A stretch of DNA of 64,000 nt from Streptomyces phaeoluteigriseus (GCF_001896135.2 NZ_MPOH02000009.1:1-64000); one strand, 5' to 3'. Shown: positions 25,470-34,888, counted from the first letter of the stretch. Numbers and translations: made by a program. Notes: a model not told the origin generated them from the letters alone.

Positions 25470-27296
25470 GTGTGTACGTCGCATGCCCATGAACAGTGCG
25501 AGGCCGCCCAGGCCGACGCCGGACGACGCGGTTTCCTGAGGGCGACCGCGCTGCTGGGCGCCGCCGCCACCGCCTCGGTCGTCCTGCCGGCCGCCGGCGC
25601 CGAGGCGACGCCGTCCGCGTGGCGCCCCGATCCCGACAGCCGCCGCTTCACTCTCGCGGTGATGCCCGACACCCAGTACCTCTTCGACGGACCGAGCATC
25701 GACAAGGCACCCGTGGAGGCGTCCCTGCGCTACCTCCTGGAGCACGGCAGGGACGAGAACATCGTCTTCCTGTCGCACCTGGGCGACCTCACGCAGAACG
25801 GCACGAAAGCCGAAGTCAGCGCGATCAGCGAGGCGTTCACGCTGCTGGACCGGCGCGGGGTCGGCTACAGCGTGCTGGCGGGCAACCACGACGTGCGGTC
25901 GTCGACGACCGACCAGCGCGGAGCGAGCCCGTACCTGGACGCCTTAGGCCCGGACCGCTTCGCGGGCCGCCCGGCCTTCGGCGGCGCCTCCCCGGACGGC
26001 TACAACACCTTCCACCTGTTCCGGGCCGCCGGCCGGGAGTGGATGGTGCTGGCACTGGACTGGCGGCTGTCGCCGCAGGGGTACGCGTGGGCCGCCGACG
26101 TGCTGGCCCGGCACCCGGGGACGCCTGTCGTCCTGACCACACACGAGCTGGTCGTGGCGGACGACGCGCTGTCGGCGTACGGGCAGCAGTTGTGGGACCG
26201 GCTGATCAGGGACCACGACCAGATCTTCCTCACCCTCAACGGCCACTACTGGCCCGCCGGACGGGTGACCCGGAGGAACGCGGCGGGGAACGACGTCCAC
26301 CTGCATCTGACGAACTACCAGAACCGCTACTTCGGCGGCGCGGCGATGATCCGTCTCTACCGTTTCGACCTGGACCGGAACGTCATCGATGTGGAGACGG
26401 TCTCCCCCTGGATCCTCGGCCGGGCCGCGAAGGGCCTCAACGAGCTGGAGCGGCAGGAGATCGAGCTGAGCGGTGACGCCGACCGGTTCACCGTCGGCAT
26501 CGACTTCGCGGAGCGGTTCGCCGGCTTCGCCCCCGAACCGGCGCGGCCCGCACGTCCGGTGCCGAGGATGCTGGTCCCGGGCACGGTGGCGTACTGGCGC
26601 TTCGAGTCGCCCGCGGGGGGCACCGTCCGTGACCTGTCCGGACGCGGCAACGACCTCGCCGTCGTCACCGTCGGTGGCGGGTCGCTGGGCTGGTCGGCCG
26701 ACCACCACCCCGACCAGCCCGGCCACGGCAGCCTGGAGTTCCAGGGCCACAAGTCGCCGCTGAGGGGGGCGTACCTGCGGACGGTGGACGGGGCGCCGCT
26801 CAACTCGGCAACGTTCGAGAGCGGGTACACCATCGAGGCCTTCTACCGGCTGCCCGCCGACTGGGACGCCGCGCACCACGCCTGGTCGGGGCTGGTCGGC
26901 CGCACCGGAACCGGCGGGGCCGCCGGGAAGACCGGCGACGACCCCGACGAGCCGCTGGCCACACTCTCCCTCTCCAACGATCGCGAACCGCAGTGGGCGA
27001 TGCGTCCGCTCAACCAGGAGGGCATCGCCACCAACTGGGGCCAGGAGACGCCGCTGGAGACCTGGTGGCACCTCGCCGTCGTCAACGACGGCCGGCACAC
27101 CACGCTCTACGTCGAGGGCTGCCCGGTCGTCCGCAACCCGAAGGCGAGGTCGGTCGGCATCACCTCCGTGGGACTGCCGTGGCTGCTCGGCGGTTACGCG
27201 TACGGCGGGCAGATCGACCAGATCCTGCACGGTCGGCTCGGCGACGTCCGGATCGTCGAACGGGCGCTGCCCGTCACCTCCTTCATGAACCACTGA
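25470..27296 (+). CDS. exported metallophosphoesterase with C-terminal LamG-like domain
   Basis: A 608-residue two-domain secreted protein. The leader GRRGFLRATALLGAAATASVVLPAAGAEA is a Tat signal with a likely AxA cleavage. The phosphoesterase domain (about 60-330) has MPDTQY, LSHLGDLTQNG, LAGNHDVRS, TTHELV and NGHYWPAG, matching the dinuclear metal motifs. The C-terminal part (about 370-605) is a concanavalin-like LamG domain, starting VAYWRFESPAGGTVRDLSGRGNDL. GTG 25470 has GGAG 5 bp upstream. It lies 40 bp after lacZ, so it belongs to the sugar operon. A role in removing phosphate from extracellular glycan or glycerol-phosphate ligands is inference. Confidence 0.82.
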   Translation: MCTSHAHEQCEAAQADAGRRGFLRATALLGAAATASVVLPAAGAEATPSAWRPDPDSRRFTLAVMPDTQYLFDGPSIDKAPVEASLRYLLEHGRDENIVFLSHLGDLTQNGTKAEVSAISEAFTLLDRRGVGYSVLAGNHDVRSSTTDQRGASPYLDALGPDRFAGRPAFGGASPDGYNTFHLFRAAGREWMVLALDWRLSPQGYAWAADVLARHPGTPVVLTTHELVVADDALSAYGQQLWDRLIRDHDQIFLTLNGHYWPAGRVTRRNAAGNDVHLHLTNYQNRYFGGAAMIRLYRFDLDRNVIDVETVSPWILGRAAKGLNELERQEIELSGDADRFTVGIDFAERFAGFAPEPARPARPVPRMLVPGTVAYWRFESPAGGTVRDLSGRGNDLAVVTVGGGSLGWSADHHPDQPGHGSLEFQGHKSPLRGAYLRTVDGAPLNSATFESGYTIEAFYRLPADWDAAHHAWSGLVGRTGTGGAAGKTGDDPDEPLATLSLSNDREPQWAMRPLNQEGIATNWGQETPLETWWHLAVVNDGRHTTLYVEGCPVVRNPKARSVGITSVGLPWLLGGYAYGGQIDQILHGRLGDVRIVERALPVTSFMNH

Positions 27297-27376
27297 GCCC
27301 CACCCCGAGCCCGAGCACCACCCAGGGCCCGAGCGCCGAGCCCCGATCCCCGAGCCCCGAGCCCCGAAAGAGAGTC

Positions 27377-29048
27377 ATGGCCGAGCAGCAGCTGCCTTCC
27401 TGGGCGGATCCGTCCGTATCCTCCGCCGATCTCGACGCACAGGGTGCGTCCAGACGCCAACTCCTGCGGGCAGCAGGCCTGTTCGGTACCGCGTTCGCGC
27501 TCGGGGCGGCGGCGGCCGGCCGGCGTCCGCCGCGGCCTCGGCCGCCTCGGCGGTGAGGACCCGCGCCTGGGCTATCTCGTCGGCGACCATCACATCCACA
27601 CCGTCTACAGCCACGACGCCAAGTACACGTTCTCGCAACTGGCGGCGGCGGGCGCGGCGTACGGCCTGGACTGGATGGTCTTCACCGAGCACTCCAACCT
27701 CGGGCACGCGCGGTACGGCGCTTCGCTGGAGCACGACGAGATCGTCAAGGCCCGTGCCGAGAACCCGCGCCAGCTGATCTTCCAGGGCCTGGAGTGGTAC
27801 ATCCCGGCCGCCGAGCACGCCACGGTGTTCGCGGCGCCCGGTCCGCACGAGGTCGACCTGCTGACCCGTTTCGAGACCGCTTACGACGGCAAGCTCCTCG
27901 GCTACACCCAGGGGGCCGCCGGGGCCACGGACACCGCCCGCAACGAGGCCCACGCCGTCAGGGCCATCCAGTGGCTGGCGCGACAGCGCCGCACCGGCTA
28001 CGTCGACGACGTCCTGGTCCTCGCCAACCACCCGATGCGCCTCGGCATCGACTCCCCGCACGAGATGCGCGACTGGCGGGACGCGGCCCCCGAAATCATG
28101 ATCGGCATGGAGGGCGCACCGGGCGCCCAGGGCGCGGCCGTCCCCGGCCTGCGCGGTCCGACGTCGATCCGCGGCGAGTACGAGAACAAGCCGACGGCAC
28201 AGTCCTGGACCGGGTATCCGGCGGACGCCTATCTGACGTACGGCGGTTTCGACTGGGCGACGGCGACCGTCGGCGGGCTGTGGGACGCGCTGCTCTCCGA
28301 GGGCAGGGTCTTCTCCGTCACCACCAACTCCGACGCCCACCGCATCGTCTCCGACACCTGGAGGAACGGCGACTGGGCACCGGGGCAGAACTTCGACACC
28401 ACCGGCCGGCTGCCCGACCCGGTGAACACCGACACCCCGCAGCCGGGCAGCGACTTCTGGCCCGGCCAGTTCAGCCGCACCCACGTCGGCGTCACCCGGC
28501 ACGGATACCGCTCGGTGATGGCCGGACTTCGGGCCGGCCGGGTCTGGCTGGACCACGGGCATCTGCTCGACGGGCTGGAGGTGCGGCTGAAGCGCGAGCA
28601 CGACCACGGGCGGGGCGTCACGCTCGGCGGCCGGCTGCGGGTCCGCAAGGGTGAGAGGCTCACCCTGAACATCACCGTCACCAGCGCCTCCCGCCCCAAC
28701 TCCCAGGGGGTCCTGCCGGAGTTGGCACACGTGGACGTCATCCGGGGTGCGGTACGCGGCCCGGCCGCCGACCGGGACGACTGGCGGGCACCCGACACCA
28801 AGGTCGCCTGGTCGAAGGACGTCTCCGGCCGCAAGGGGACGTACACCCTGCGTGTCCCGCTGACCGCGGGCGAGGAGTCCTTCTACGTGCGGCTGCGGGG
28901 CAGCGACGGGAACCGCCACGGAACCGGTTACCTCGGTGCCGCGGTCGACCCGCACGGGCCGGTCCCGCACACCCCGGGCGACGGCGACCCGTGGGCCGAC
29001 ACCTGGTTCTACTCCAACCCGGTCTTCGTCGACGTGGTGGGCCGCTGA
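27377..29048 (+). pseudogene. exported PHP-domain phosphoesterase, two frameshifts in signal region
   Basis: The start ATG 27377 (MAEQQLPSWADPSVS) reads into a Tat leader SRRQLLRAAGLFGTAFALGAAAAG, then fails. The next bases in another frame give ASAAASAASA, an ideal cleavage region, and from about 27555 a third frame gives GEDPRLGYLVGDHHIHTVYSHD and the whole catalytic domain. One C near 27521 and one G near 27553 restore a single frame of about 557 residues. The PHP motifs are HHIHTVYSHD, FTEHSN, GLEWYIP, LANHPM and TNSDAHR, giving a multi-metal phosphoesterase site. It is the last gene of the sugar operon. The lesions look like sequence errors because everything downstream is intact. Confidence 0.75.
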
Positions 29049-29127
29049 GCGGGGTACCGACCGGGACGCTGGACGGCCGAGCGGGCGGAGAAGGCGGCCG
29101 CGGCGTCCACGCGGGCCGACCCCGCCG

Positions 29128-29152
29128 GCGGACGCCTCGGCGCGGCGTCCGC
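29128..29152. terminator. hairpin between convergent PHP and MaoC genes
   Basis: GCGGACGCC and GGCGTCCGC form a perfect 9-bp stem around a 7-base loop in the 217-bp convergent gap. There is no U-tract. The rest of the gap is featureless. Confidence 0.4.
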
Positions 29153-29265
29153 TCGACCCCGTGCCCGCGTCCCGATCCGGCGTGGAGACGCGGTCGCGCT
29201 CGGGACGGAACGGCTGGTGGCACGAAGCGGCCGGACCGCTCGATGCGACCGGGTGGCGAGGGCCC

Positions 29266-29720
29266 TCAGGCGTAGAACCGCGACAGGCTCTGCAGCACCG
29301 CGGCCGGCTTCGCGCCGCCCTCGATCTCGATCGCGCGTCGACGGCGATCTGCACCCCGCCCGGCACCCCCTCCACCTCGGTGAGCCGGGCGGTGAGGCGC
29401 AGGCGGGAACCGACCTTCACCGGCGAGGGGAAACGGACCTTGTTCAGGCCGTAGTTGACCTTCGTGGTGACGCCCTGGACGTCCAGCAGCTCGGTGAAGA
29501 GGGGGATGAAGAGGGACAGGGTGAGGTAGCCGTGGGCGATGGGGGCGCCGAAGGGGCCGTCCTTGGCGCGTTCCGGGTCCACGTGGATCCACTGGTGGTC
29601 GCCCGTGGCGTCGGCGAAGGTGTCGATGCGCTCCTGGGTGACCTCGATCCAGTCGCTGGTGCCCAGGTCGCTGCCTGCCAGCTTCTTCAGCTCGTCGAGG
29701 CCGTTGACGGTGAGGCTCAT
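29266..29720 (-). pseudogene. MaoC-family (R)-hydratase, frameshifted near C-terminus
   Basis: A 151-residue hot-dog-fold hydratase when repaired. The hydratase-2 motif DATGDHQWIHVDPERAKDGPFG with the catalytic Asp and His is near residues 38-60, and IAHGYLTLSL follows. The frame is good to GGVQIAVDA, then one base is missing near 29334; the adjacent frame finishes IEIEGGAKPAAVLQSLSRFYA and stops at 29266. The family adds water to trans-2-enoyl-CoA to give (R)-3-hydroxyacyl-CoA. It is the last gene of the operon with the CoA ligase, and its substrate is likely made by that ligase after a dehydrogenase elsewhere. Confidence 0.8.
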
Positions 29721-29760
29721 GTGGCTGTCCTACCTTTCGCCGGGGGTCGTTGCCGACCGG

Positions 29761-31434
29761 CTAGGAATTGGTGCCGAAGCGCTTGCGCACCCGGGACTTG
29801 AGGAGCTTCCCGGAGGCGGTGCGCGGGAGTTCGTCCGCGATGACGACCGACTTCGGGATCTTGTACTTGGCGAGCCGGCCGACGAGCGAGGCCAGGACCT
29901 CGTCGGGATCCGGCGAGACACCCTCGCGCGGCACGACCACCGCCCGCGGTACCTCACCCCACTTGTCGTCGGGCACGCCGATGACGGCGCACTCGACGAT
30001 GTCGGGGTGGGTGAGGAGCAGGTCCTCGATCTCGGCGGGATAGACGTTCTCACCGCCCGAGATGATCATGTCCTTCATACGGTCGACGATGTACACGTAA
30101 CCGTCCTCGTCGACGCGCGCGGCGTCCCCGCTGCGGAACCAGCCGTCGGCGAAGGAGGCGGCCGTCTCCTCGGGCAGCCCCCAGTAGCCGGGCATGACGT
30201 GCGGGCCGCGCACCATCACCTCGCCGGTCTCGCCGGTCTCGACGGGTACCAGGTCGGGACGGACCACCCGTACGTCGCTGAAGAAGTGCGGGACACCGGC
30301 CGAACCCGCCTTGGAGAGCGCGTGTTCCGCGTCGAGGAAGAGGGTGCCGGGGGCGGCCTCGGTCATGCCGTACCCCTGGAGGAAGGTCAGCCCGCGTTCC
30401 TGGTAGGCGGCGATGAGCGGGGTGGGGACCGGGGAGCCGCCGCAGGTCAGGATGCGCAGGGAGGACAGGTCGGCGTCCGGCCAGCGCGGGTGCCGGGCGA
30501 TCTGGTCGAACATCGTGGGCACCCCGAACATGAAGGTGACGCGGTGGCGTTCGACGAGGTCGAAGGTGGTGTCCGGGTCGAAGGACCCGACCAGGACGCA
30601 GGTGCCGCCCTTGAGCAGGACCGGCAGGGTGAGCATGTTCAGTCCGGCCGTGTGGAACAACGGCGCGGAGACCAGCGCCCGTTCGTCGGCGATGAGGTCG
30701 GTGTCGACGAGGACGTTGAGCGCGTTCCAGGTCAGGTTGCCGTGGGTGAGCATGGCGCCCTTGGGGCGGCCGGTGGTGCCCGAGGTGTACATGATGATGC
30801 AGGTGTCGTCGGGGCCGACCGGCTCGTCGATGGGGTCCTCCGCGGCCGACGCGAGCGACTCCTCGTACTCGGCGCCGACCTCGAGGTAGGTCCGGATGCC
30901 GGTACTGCCGGGCAGTCCCGCCACCAGTCCCGCGTAGGCCGGACCGTAGACCAGGGCCTTCGCGCCGGAGTCGGTGAGCTGGTAGGCGATCTCGGGCCCG
31001 GCCAGGCGGATGTTGAGCGGCACGAAGACCGCGCCGAGGGTGCCGGCCGCGAACAGGGTCTCCAGGTAGGAGGGGTGGTTCGGACCGAGGTAGGCGACCC
31101 GGTCGCCGCGCCGGACGCCCCGGGCGCGCAGGGTGTGGGCCAGGCGCGTGGTGCGCGTGTGCAATGTGCGGTAGTCGGTCGACCGCTCACCTCGGAACGT
31201 CGGCAGATCTCCGTGGACCGTCGACAGCTCACCGTGAACCGTCGACGGACCGCTGCGGGCCTTAGGCAGATCACTGCCGACCGTAGACCGCTCACCGGCG
31301 ATCGTAGACACGTCACCGTCGCCGGTCGGCCGCTCACCGCGGACCGTCGACGGGTCACCGTGGATCAGGGCCGTGCGGTGCGGGGTCTTACGGGCCCGGC
31401 GTGCGGGCCAGGATCCCAGTCCCTCGTTGCGCAT
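29761..31434 (-). CDS. acyl-CoA synthetase (AMP-binding) with 9-unit repeat insertion
   Basis: A 557-residue adenylate-forming enzyme that activates a carboxylic acid as its CoA thioester. The P-loop is YTSGTTGRPKGA, followed by GYGMTEAAPGT, GWFRSGDAAR, DRMKDMIISGGENVYP and the C-terminal catalytic Lys in PRTASGKLLK. ATG 31434 is chosen over GTG 31440 because of the spacing to AAGGGG. The oddity is an insertion at about residues 25-87 made of nine 7-residue units (consensus V-x-G-[DE]-x-[SP]-T) between HGD and RSTDYRT, where relatives run straight on. It is in frame and lies before the first strand of the N-domain. Long-chain or aromatic acids are both possible substrates. Confidence 0.87.
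   Translation of the reverse strand: MRNEGLGSWPARRARKTPHRTALIHGDPSTVRGERPTGDGDVSTIAGERSTVGSDLPKARSGPSTVHGELSTVHGDLPTFRGERSTDYRTLHTRTTRLAHTLRARGVRRGDRVAYLGPNHPSYLETLFAAGTLGAVFVPLNIRLAGPEIAYQLTDSGAKALVYGPAYAGLVAGLPGSTGIRTYLEVGAEYEESLASAAEDPIDEPVGPDDTCIIMYTSGTTGRPKGAMLTHGNLTWNALNVLVDTDLIADERALVSAPLFHTAGLNMLTLPVLLKGGTCVLVGSFDPDTTFDLVERHRVTFMFGVPTMFDQIARHPRWPDADLSSLRILTCGGSPVPTPLIAAYQERGLTFLQGYGMTEAAPGTLFLDAEHALSKAGSAGVPHFFSDVRVVRPDLVPVETGETGEVMVRGPHVMPGYWGLPEETAASFADGWFRSGDAARVDEDGYVYIVDRMKDMIISGGENVYPAEIEDLLLTHPDIVECAVIGVPDDKWGEVPRAVVVPREGVSPDPDEVLASLVGRLAKYKIPKSVVIADELPRTASGKLLKSRVRKRFGTNS
31177..31365 (-). repeat. 21-bp coding minisatellite, nine degenerate units
   Basis: Nine consecutive 21-base units start at 31177, 31198, 31219, 31240, 31261, 31282, 31303, 31324 and 31345. 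Conserved words are CGTCGAC and CTCACCG. Each unit encodes seven residues of the CoA ligase in the same frame. The units differ by several substitutions each, so the array is not recent. Confidence 0.85.
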
Positions 31435-31446
31435 CTCCACGCCCCT

Positions 31447-32334
31447 TCACGGTGTGGTCAGCCCGAGCAGCCGGGCGGCGTTCTCCTTGAGGATCTTCGG
31501 CCTCACCTCGTCCTTGATCGTCAGTTTGCCGAAGTCGGCGAGCCAGCGGTCGGGGGTCAGGACGGGGAAGTCGGAACCGAAGAGGACCTTGTCCTTGAGC
31601 AGTGTGTTGGCGTACTGCACCAGCTGCGGCGGAAAGTACTTGGGCGACCAGCCGGACAGGTCGATGTGCACGCCCGGCTTGTGCGTGGCGACGGCGAGGG
31701 CCTCGTCCTGCCAGGGGAACGACGGATGCGCCAGGATGATCTTCAGGTGCGGGAAGTCGGCGGCCACGTCGTCGACGTGCAGCGGGTTGGAGTACTTGAG
31801 CCGGATGCCGCCCCCGCCGGGCACGCCGGCGCCGATGCCGGTCTGGCCGGTGTGGAACAGGGCGATGGCGCCGGTCTCCTCGATCACCTCGTACAGCGCG
31901 TACGCCACGGCCCGGTCGTTGGGGAAGAACCCCTGGATGCTGGGGTGGAACTTGAAGCCCTTCACCCCGTACTCCTCGACCAGGCGGCGGGCCTGACGCA
32001 CCCCCGCCTTGCCGCGGAAGGGGTCGATGGAGGCGAAGGGGATGAGGACGTCGGCGTTGGCGGCGGCCGCCTCGGCGACCTCCTCGTTGGGGACGGGGGC
32101 GGTGCCGGTCGCGGACTCGGCGTCCACCGTGAAGATCACGGCGGCCATCCTGCGCTCGCGGTAGTAGCGGGCCGTCTCCTGAAGGGTCGGCTTACGCTCG
32201 CCTTCGACCTTGAAGTAGGCGGAGGAGGCGTCGTGCAGGTCGTCGTCGAGGGAGGAGTGGCCCTGGGAGGACACCTCCGCGTGGGTGTGGACGTCGATCG
32301 CGACGAGGTCCTCGACGTTCATGGAGGGAGCCAT
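31447..32334 (-). CDS. amidohydrolase-2 family protein (ACMSD-like)
   Basis: A 295-residue TIM-barrel metal enzyme. Visible metal-site motifs are IDVHTHAEV near the N-terminus, KFHPS, LFHTG, ILAHPSFPW and LFGSDFP near the C-terminus. This family includes decarboxylases and hydrolases of aromatic or lactone substrates. ATG 32334 overlaps the stop of the SDR gene (TGATG); GTG 32337 gives a 4-bp overlap and is the alternative. Sitting between an SDR and a CoA ligase, it probably hydrolyses or decarboxylates an intermediate of the same pathway. Confidence 0.82.
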   Translation of the reverse strand: MAPSMNVEDLVAIDVHTHAEVSSQGHSSLDDDLHDASSAYFKVEGERKPTLQETARYYRERRMAAVIFTVDAESATGTAPVPNEEVAEAAAANADVLIPFASIDPFRGKAGVRQARRLVEEYGVKGFKFHPSIQGFFPNDRAVAYALYEVIEETGAIALFHTGQTGIGAGVPGGGGIRLKYSNPLHVDDVAADFPHLKIILAHPSFPWQDEALAVATHKPGVHIDLSGWSPKYFPPQLVQYANTLLKDKVLFGSDFPVLTPDRWLADFGKLTIKDEVRPKILKENAARLLGLTTP

Positions 32335-33251
32335 CACGCCTCCGGGAACTGGGGCGCCGGGATGCCGACGGTCTGGAGTTCCGCGCCGACCGAGGTGGGG
32401 AAGGCGTCGGCCAGGCCGTCCGGGGTCCAGCCGCCGTCGGCGTAGGCCGTGCGGATCTCCTGCGGATGCGACCAGAGTGCCACCTTGTCGCCGCCGATGC
32501 CGATGGCCTGTCCGGTGACGGACCGGGCGGCGTCGGAGGCGAGGAAGGGGACGAGGGCCGCGCAGTCCTGGGGGGTGCCGAAGCCCTCACCCTTGCGCAG
32601 GAAGGCGGGCAGGGGCTCGCCGTCCTTCATGGCCTCGACGTAGGGGGCGAAGGCGGGGACGGTCTCGGTCATCGCGGTGGCGGCGACCGGGACGATCGCG
32701 TTGACGGTGATGTCCGCGCGGCCGAGTTCCATGGACCAGGTGCGGGCCATGGCGGCGATGCCGGCCTTGGCGGCGGCGTAGTTGGTCTGCCCGAAGTTGC
32801 CGCGCTGGCCGGCCGGGGAGCCCACCAGGATCAGCGTGCCGCCCTCGCCCTGCTCGCGCATCCGTACGGCGGCGGCGCGGGCGCAGGTGAAGGTGCCCTT
32901 CAGGTGGGTGGTGATCACCGCGTCGAAGTCGTCGTCGGTCATCTTCCACAGCACCCTGTCGCGCAGGATGCCCGCGTTGGTGACCAGGACGTCGAGCCGC
33001 CCGAACTCCTCGACGGCACGGTTCACCAGCCGGTCGGCGGCCTCGGTGGTGCCGACGGCGACCACCTCGGCGACGGCGGTGCCGCCCGCCTCGGTGATGG
33101 ACTTCACGGCCTGCTCGGCGACCGCCTCGTCCATGTCGTTGACGACCACGCGGGCGCCGTGGGCGGCCAGGGCGTGCGCGTAGGCGAGGCCGAGGCCCCG
33201 GCCGCTGCCGGTGACGACGGCGACCTTGCCGGTGAGATCGATGCTGGGCAC
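32334..33251 (-). CDS. SDR-family oxidoreductase (3-hydroxyacyl-CoA dehydrogenase-like)
   Basis: A 305-residue classical short-chain dehydrogenase with TGSGRGLGLAYA as the NAD(P) loop, NAG at residues 91-93, a catalytic Ser in LVGSPAG, and YAAAK as the Tyr/Lys motif. The length and C-terminal extension resemble MFE-2-like hydroxyacyl-CoA dehydrogenases, which often stand next to MaoC hydratases. GTG 33251 starts it. It is first in a four-gene minus-strand operon (SDR, amidohydrolase, CoA ligase, MaoC) and divergent from a MarR regulator. Confidence 0.85.
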   Translation of the reverse strand: MPSIDLTGKVAVVTGSGRGLGLAYAHALAAHGARVVVNDMDEAVAEQAVKSITEAGGTAVAEVVAVGTTEAADRLVNRAVEEFGRLDVLVTNAGILRDRVLWKMTDDDFDAVITTHLKGTFTCARAAAVRMREQGEGGTLILVGSPAGQRGNFGQTNYAAAKAGIAAMARTWSMELGRADITVNAIVPVAATAMTETVPAFAPYVEAMKDGEPLPAFLRKGEGFGTPQDCAALVPFLASDAARSVTGQAIGIGGDKVALWSHPQEIRTAYADGGWTPDGLADAFPTSVGAELQTVGIPAPQFPEA

Positions 33252-33344
33252 GACGGTGTCCCTTCACATGGGTCGGCCGCACCTCGACGCGGGGTGCGGC
33301 CGCATTCGGGGGTGCGGCTTCGAGATCGAAGCTAAGAGCAATAA

Positions 33345-33369
33345 TTGTTGTCGTCAATAGTTGTTGTCG
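33345..33369. promoter_or_regulatory. candidate MarR operator: duplicated TTGTTGTCG
   Basis: TTGTTGTCG occurs at 33345-33353 and again at 33361-33369, spaced 16 bp, each preceded by CAATA. CAATAATTGTTG is itself a near-palindrome. The pair lies in the AT-rich divergent gap between the SDR start (33251) and the MarR start (33401), which is where a MarR autoregulator would bind both promoters. Confidence 0.5.
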
Positions 33370-33400
33370 ACCTTGCATGTGCGTCATGCTGGAATGCGCC

Positions 33401-33925
33401 ATGACGAGACCGCCCTCCGGGGCCGACACCAGGGAGCCCGCCATCGCCCGCCAGGACGACACCGTGAACGCCACCCCGATCGACGCGGACGAGCCGTGGA
33501 TGCGCGGACTGCACGCCGACACCGGTTACCTGCTCTACCGCCTGGGACTGCGCTCGGGGCAGTTGTTCAACACGTCCCTCCAGGAGTCGGGGCTGCGTCT
33601 GCGCCACTACGCGGTGCTGCGCTTCCTGGCGACGGCCGAGGGCGCGCTCCAGCGCGAACTGAGCACCCGCCTCGGCTACGACCCGAGCGCGATCGTCGGC
33701 CTGGTCGACGACCTGGAGAAGCTGGGCTTCGCCGAACGCCGCCCCGCCCCGGACGACCGCCGCAGCCGGATCGTCGTCCTCACCGAGGACGGCCGCGCCT
33801 TCCTGCGCGGCACCGACGCGGCCGGCCGGCGGGTGACCAACGACCTCCTCACCCCACTCGACCAGGCGGAACGCGCCACGCTCCACACCCTGCTGCTGCG
33901 CATCGCGGAGGACGGACTCGACTGA
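33401..33925 (+). CDS. MarR-family transcriptional regulator
   Basis: A 174-residue winged-helix regulator: RLGLRSGQLFNTSLQESGLRLRHYAVLRFLATAEGALQRELSTRLGYDPSAIVGLVDDLEKLGFAERR, then the wing RRPAPDDRRSRIVVLTEDG. Members respond to phenolic acids or aryl-CoA compounds and usually repress the adjacent operon. ATG 33401 is chosen, but ATG 33386, ATG 33377 and GTG 33464 are also in frame, and the first 30 residues are poorly conserved. It is divergent from the SDR operon. Confidence 0.83.
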   Translation: MTRPPSGADTREPAIARQDDTVNATPIDADEPWMRGLHADTGYLLYRLGLRSGQLFNTSLQESGLRLRHYAVLRFLATAEGALQRELSTRLGYDPSAIVGLVDDLEKLGFAERRPAPDDRRSRIVVLTEDGRAFLRGTDAAGRRVTNDLLTPLDQAERATLHTLLLRIAEDGLD

Positions 33926-34090
33926 TGTCGTGCGGATCGTCCACGACGACCGCACCACCGCCCGCGTTCACGGGGCGCCGGGTCCGCCGCGCCGGCGCCG
34001 GCCGCGCTGAACCCGTGGGCCGCCATGCCCGTGAAGCGGTGGTGACGACGACGTCGCCGCGCCCCGTTGAAGCCGAGGAGACCCCGTGCC

Positions 34091-34837
34091 ATGACCGACC
34101 GCTCCGCGCCCGACCGGCTGCTGTCCGTGCTCGCCGCGTTCGACCACGCGCACCCCGCGCTGACCCTGACCGACATCAGCCGGCGGGCCGGGCTCACCCT
34201 CACCACGGCGCACCGGCTGGTGACCGCCCTGACCGGGTGGGGTGCGCTGGAGCGGGACGCGTCCGGGGTGTACCACGTCGGCCTGCGGCTGTGGGAGATC
34301 GCGGCGCTGGCCCCGCGCGGCCTGGCCCTGCGCCAGGCCGCGCTGCCGTATCTGGAGGATCTCTACGAAGCCACCCACGAGAACGTGCAGTTGGCGGTCC
34401 GGGACGGCTCCGAGGTCGTCTACACGGAGTGGCTGTCGGGGCACTCGGCGGTCGGTGTCCACATCCGGGTGGGCGCCCGCTGGCCCCTGCACGTCACCGG
34501 CGTCGGCCTCGCGCTGCTGGCCCACAGCCCGCCCGATGTGCAAGCGGCCTACTGCGAGGCGCCGTTGAAGGCCTGCACCGACCACACCCTCACCGATCCG
34601 CGGCGGTTGCGCCGGGTACTGGCCGAAGTACGGCGCATCGGGGTCGCGGTGAGCAGCCGTCAGGTCACCGACGACGCCCTGTCGGTGGCCGCGCCGGTGC
34701 GCGGTCCGGACGGCGCGGTGGTCGCGGCCGTGTCGGTCGTCGTGCCGTACGCCGACGCGCGGGTCCCGGTCCTGGTGCCGGCGGTCCGGCTCGCGGCCCG
34801 CGGAATCTCCCGGGCGCTCGGCTGGCAGCCGGACTGA
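34091..34837 (+). CDS. IclR-family transcriptional regulator
   Basis: A 248-residue regulator: HTH LTLTDISRRAGLTLTTAHRLVTALTGWGAL, then an effector domain with YLEDLYEATHENVQLAVRDGSEVVYTEWLSG and SVAAPVRGPDGAVVAAVSVVVP. GAGGAG at 34075-34080 precedes ATG 34091. It lies 131 bp upstream of the GH16 gene on the same strand and 165 bp after the MarR gene. Its target could be either neighbour or a distant operon; the palindrome before GH16 looks like a LacI-type rather than an IclR site. Confidence 0.83.
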   Translation: MTDRSAPDRLLSVLAAFDHAHPALTLTDISRRAGLTLTTAHRLVTALTGWGALERDASGVYHVGLRLWEIAALAPRGLALRQAALPYLEDLYEATHENVQLAVRDGSEVVYTEWLSGHSAVGVHIRVGARWPLHVTGVGLALLAHSPPDVQAAYCEAPLKACTDHTLTDPRRLRRVLAEVRRIGVAVSSRQVTDDALSVAAPVRGPDGAVVAAVSVVVPYADARVPVLVPAVRLAARGISRALGWQPD

Positions 34838-34888
34838 CCCGACCCTGACTCTTGACGGCCGGGGCGCCGAGGAGCACATTGACGGCAC

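Noticed and set aside
29539..32445. 968-codon plus-strand open frame over the MaoC, CoA ligase and amidohydrolase genes
   Set aside because: It lacks any recognisable domain and is explained as an antisense shadow; the minus strand carries all catalytic motifs.
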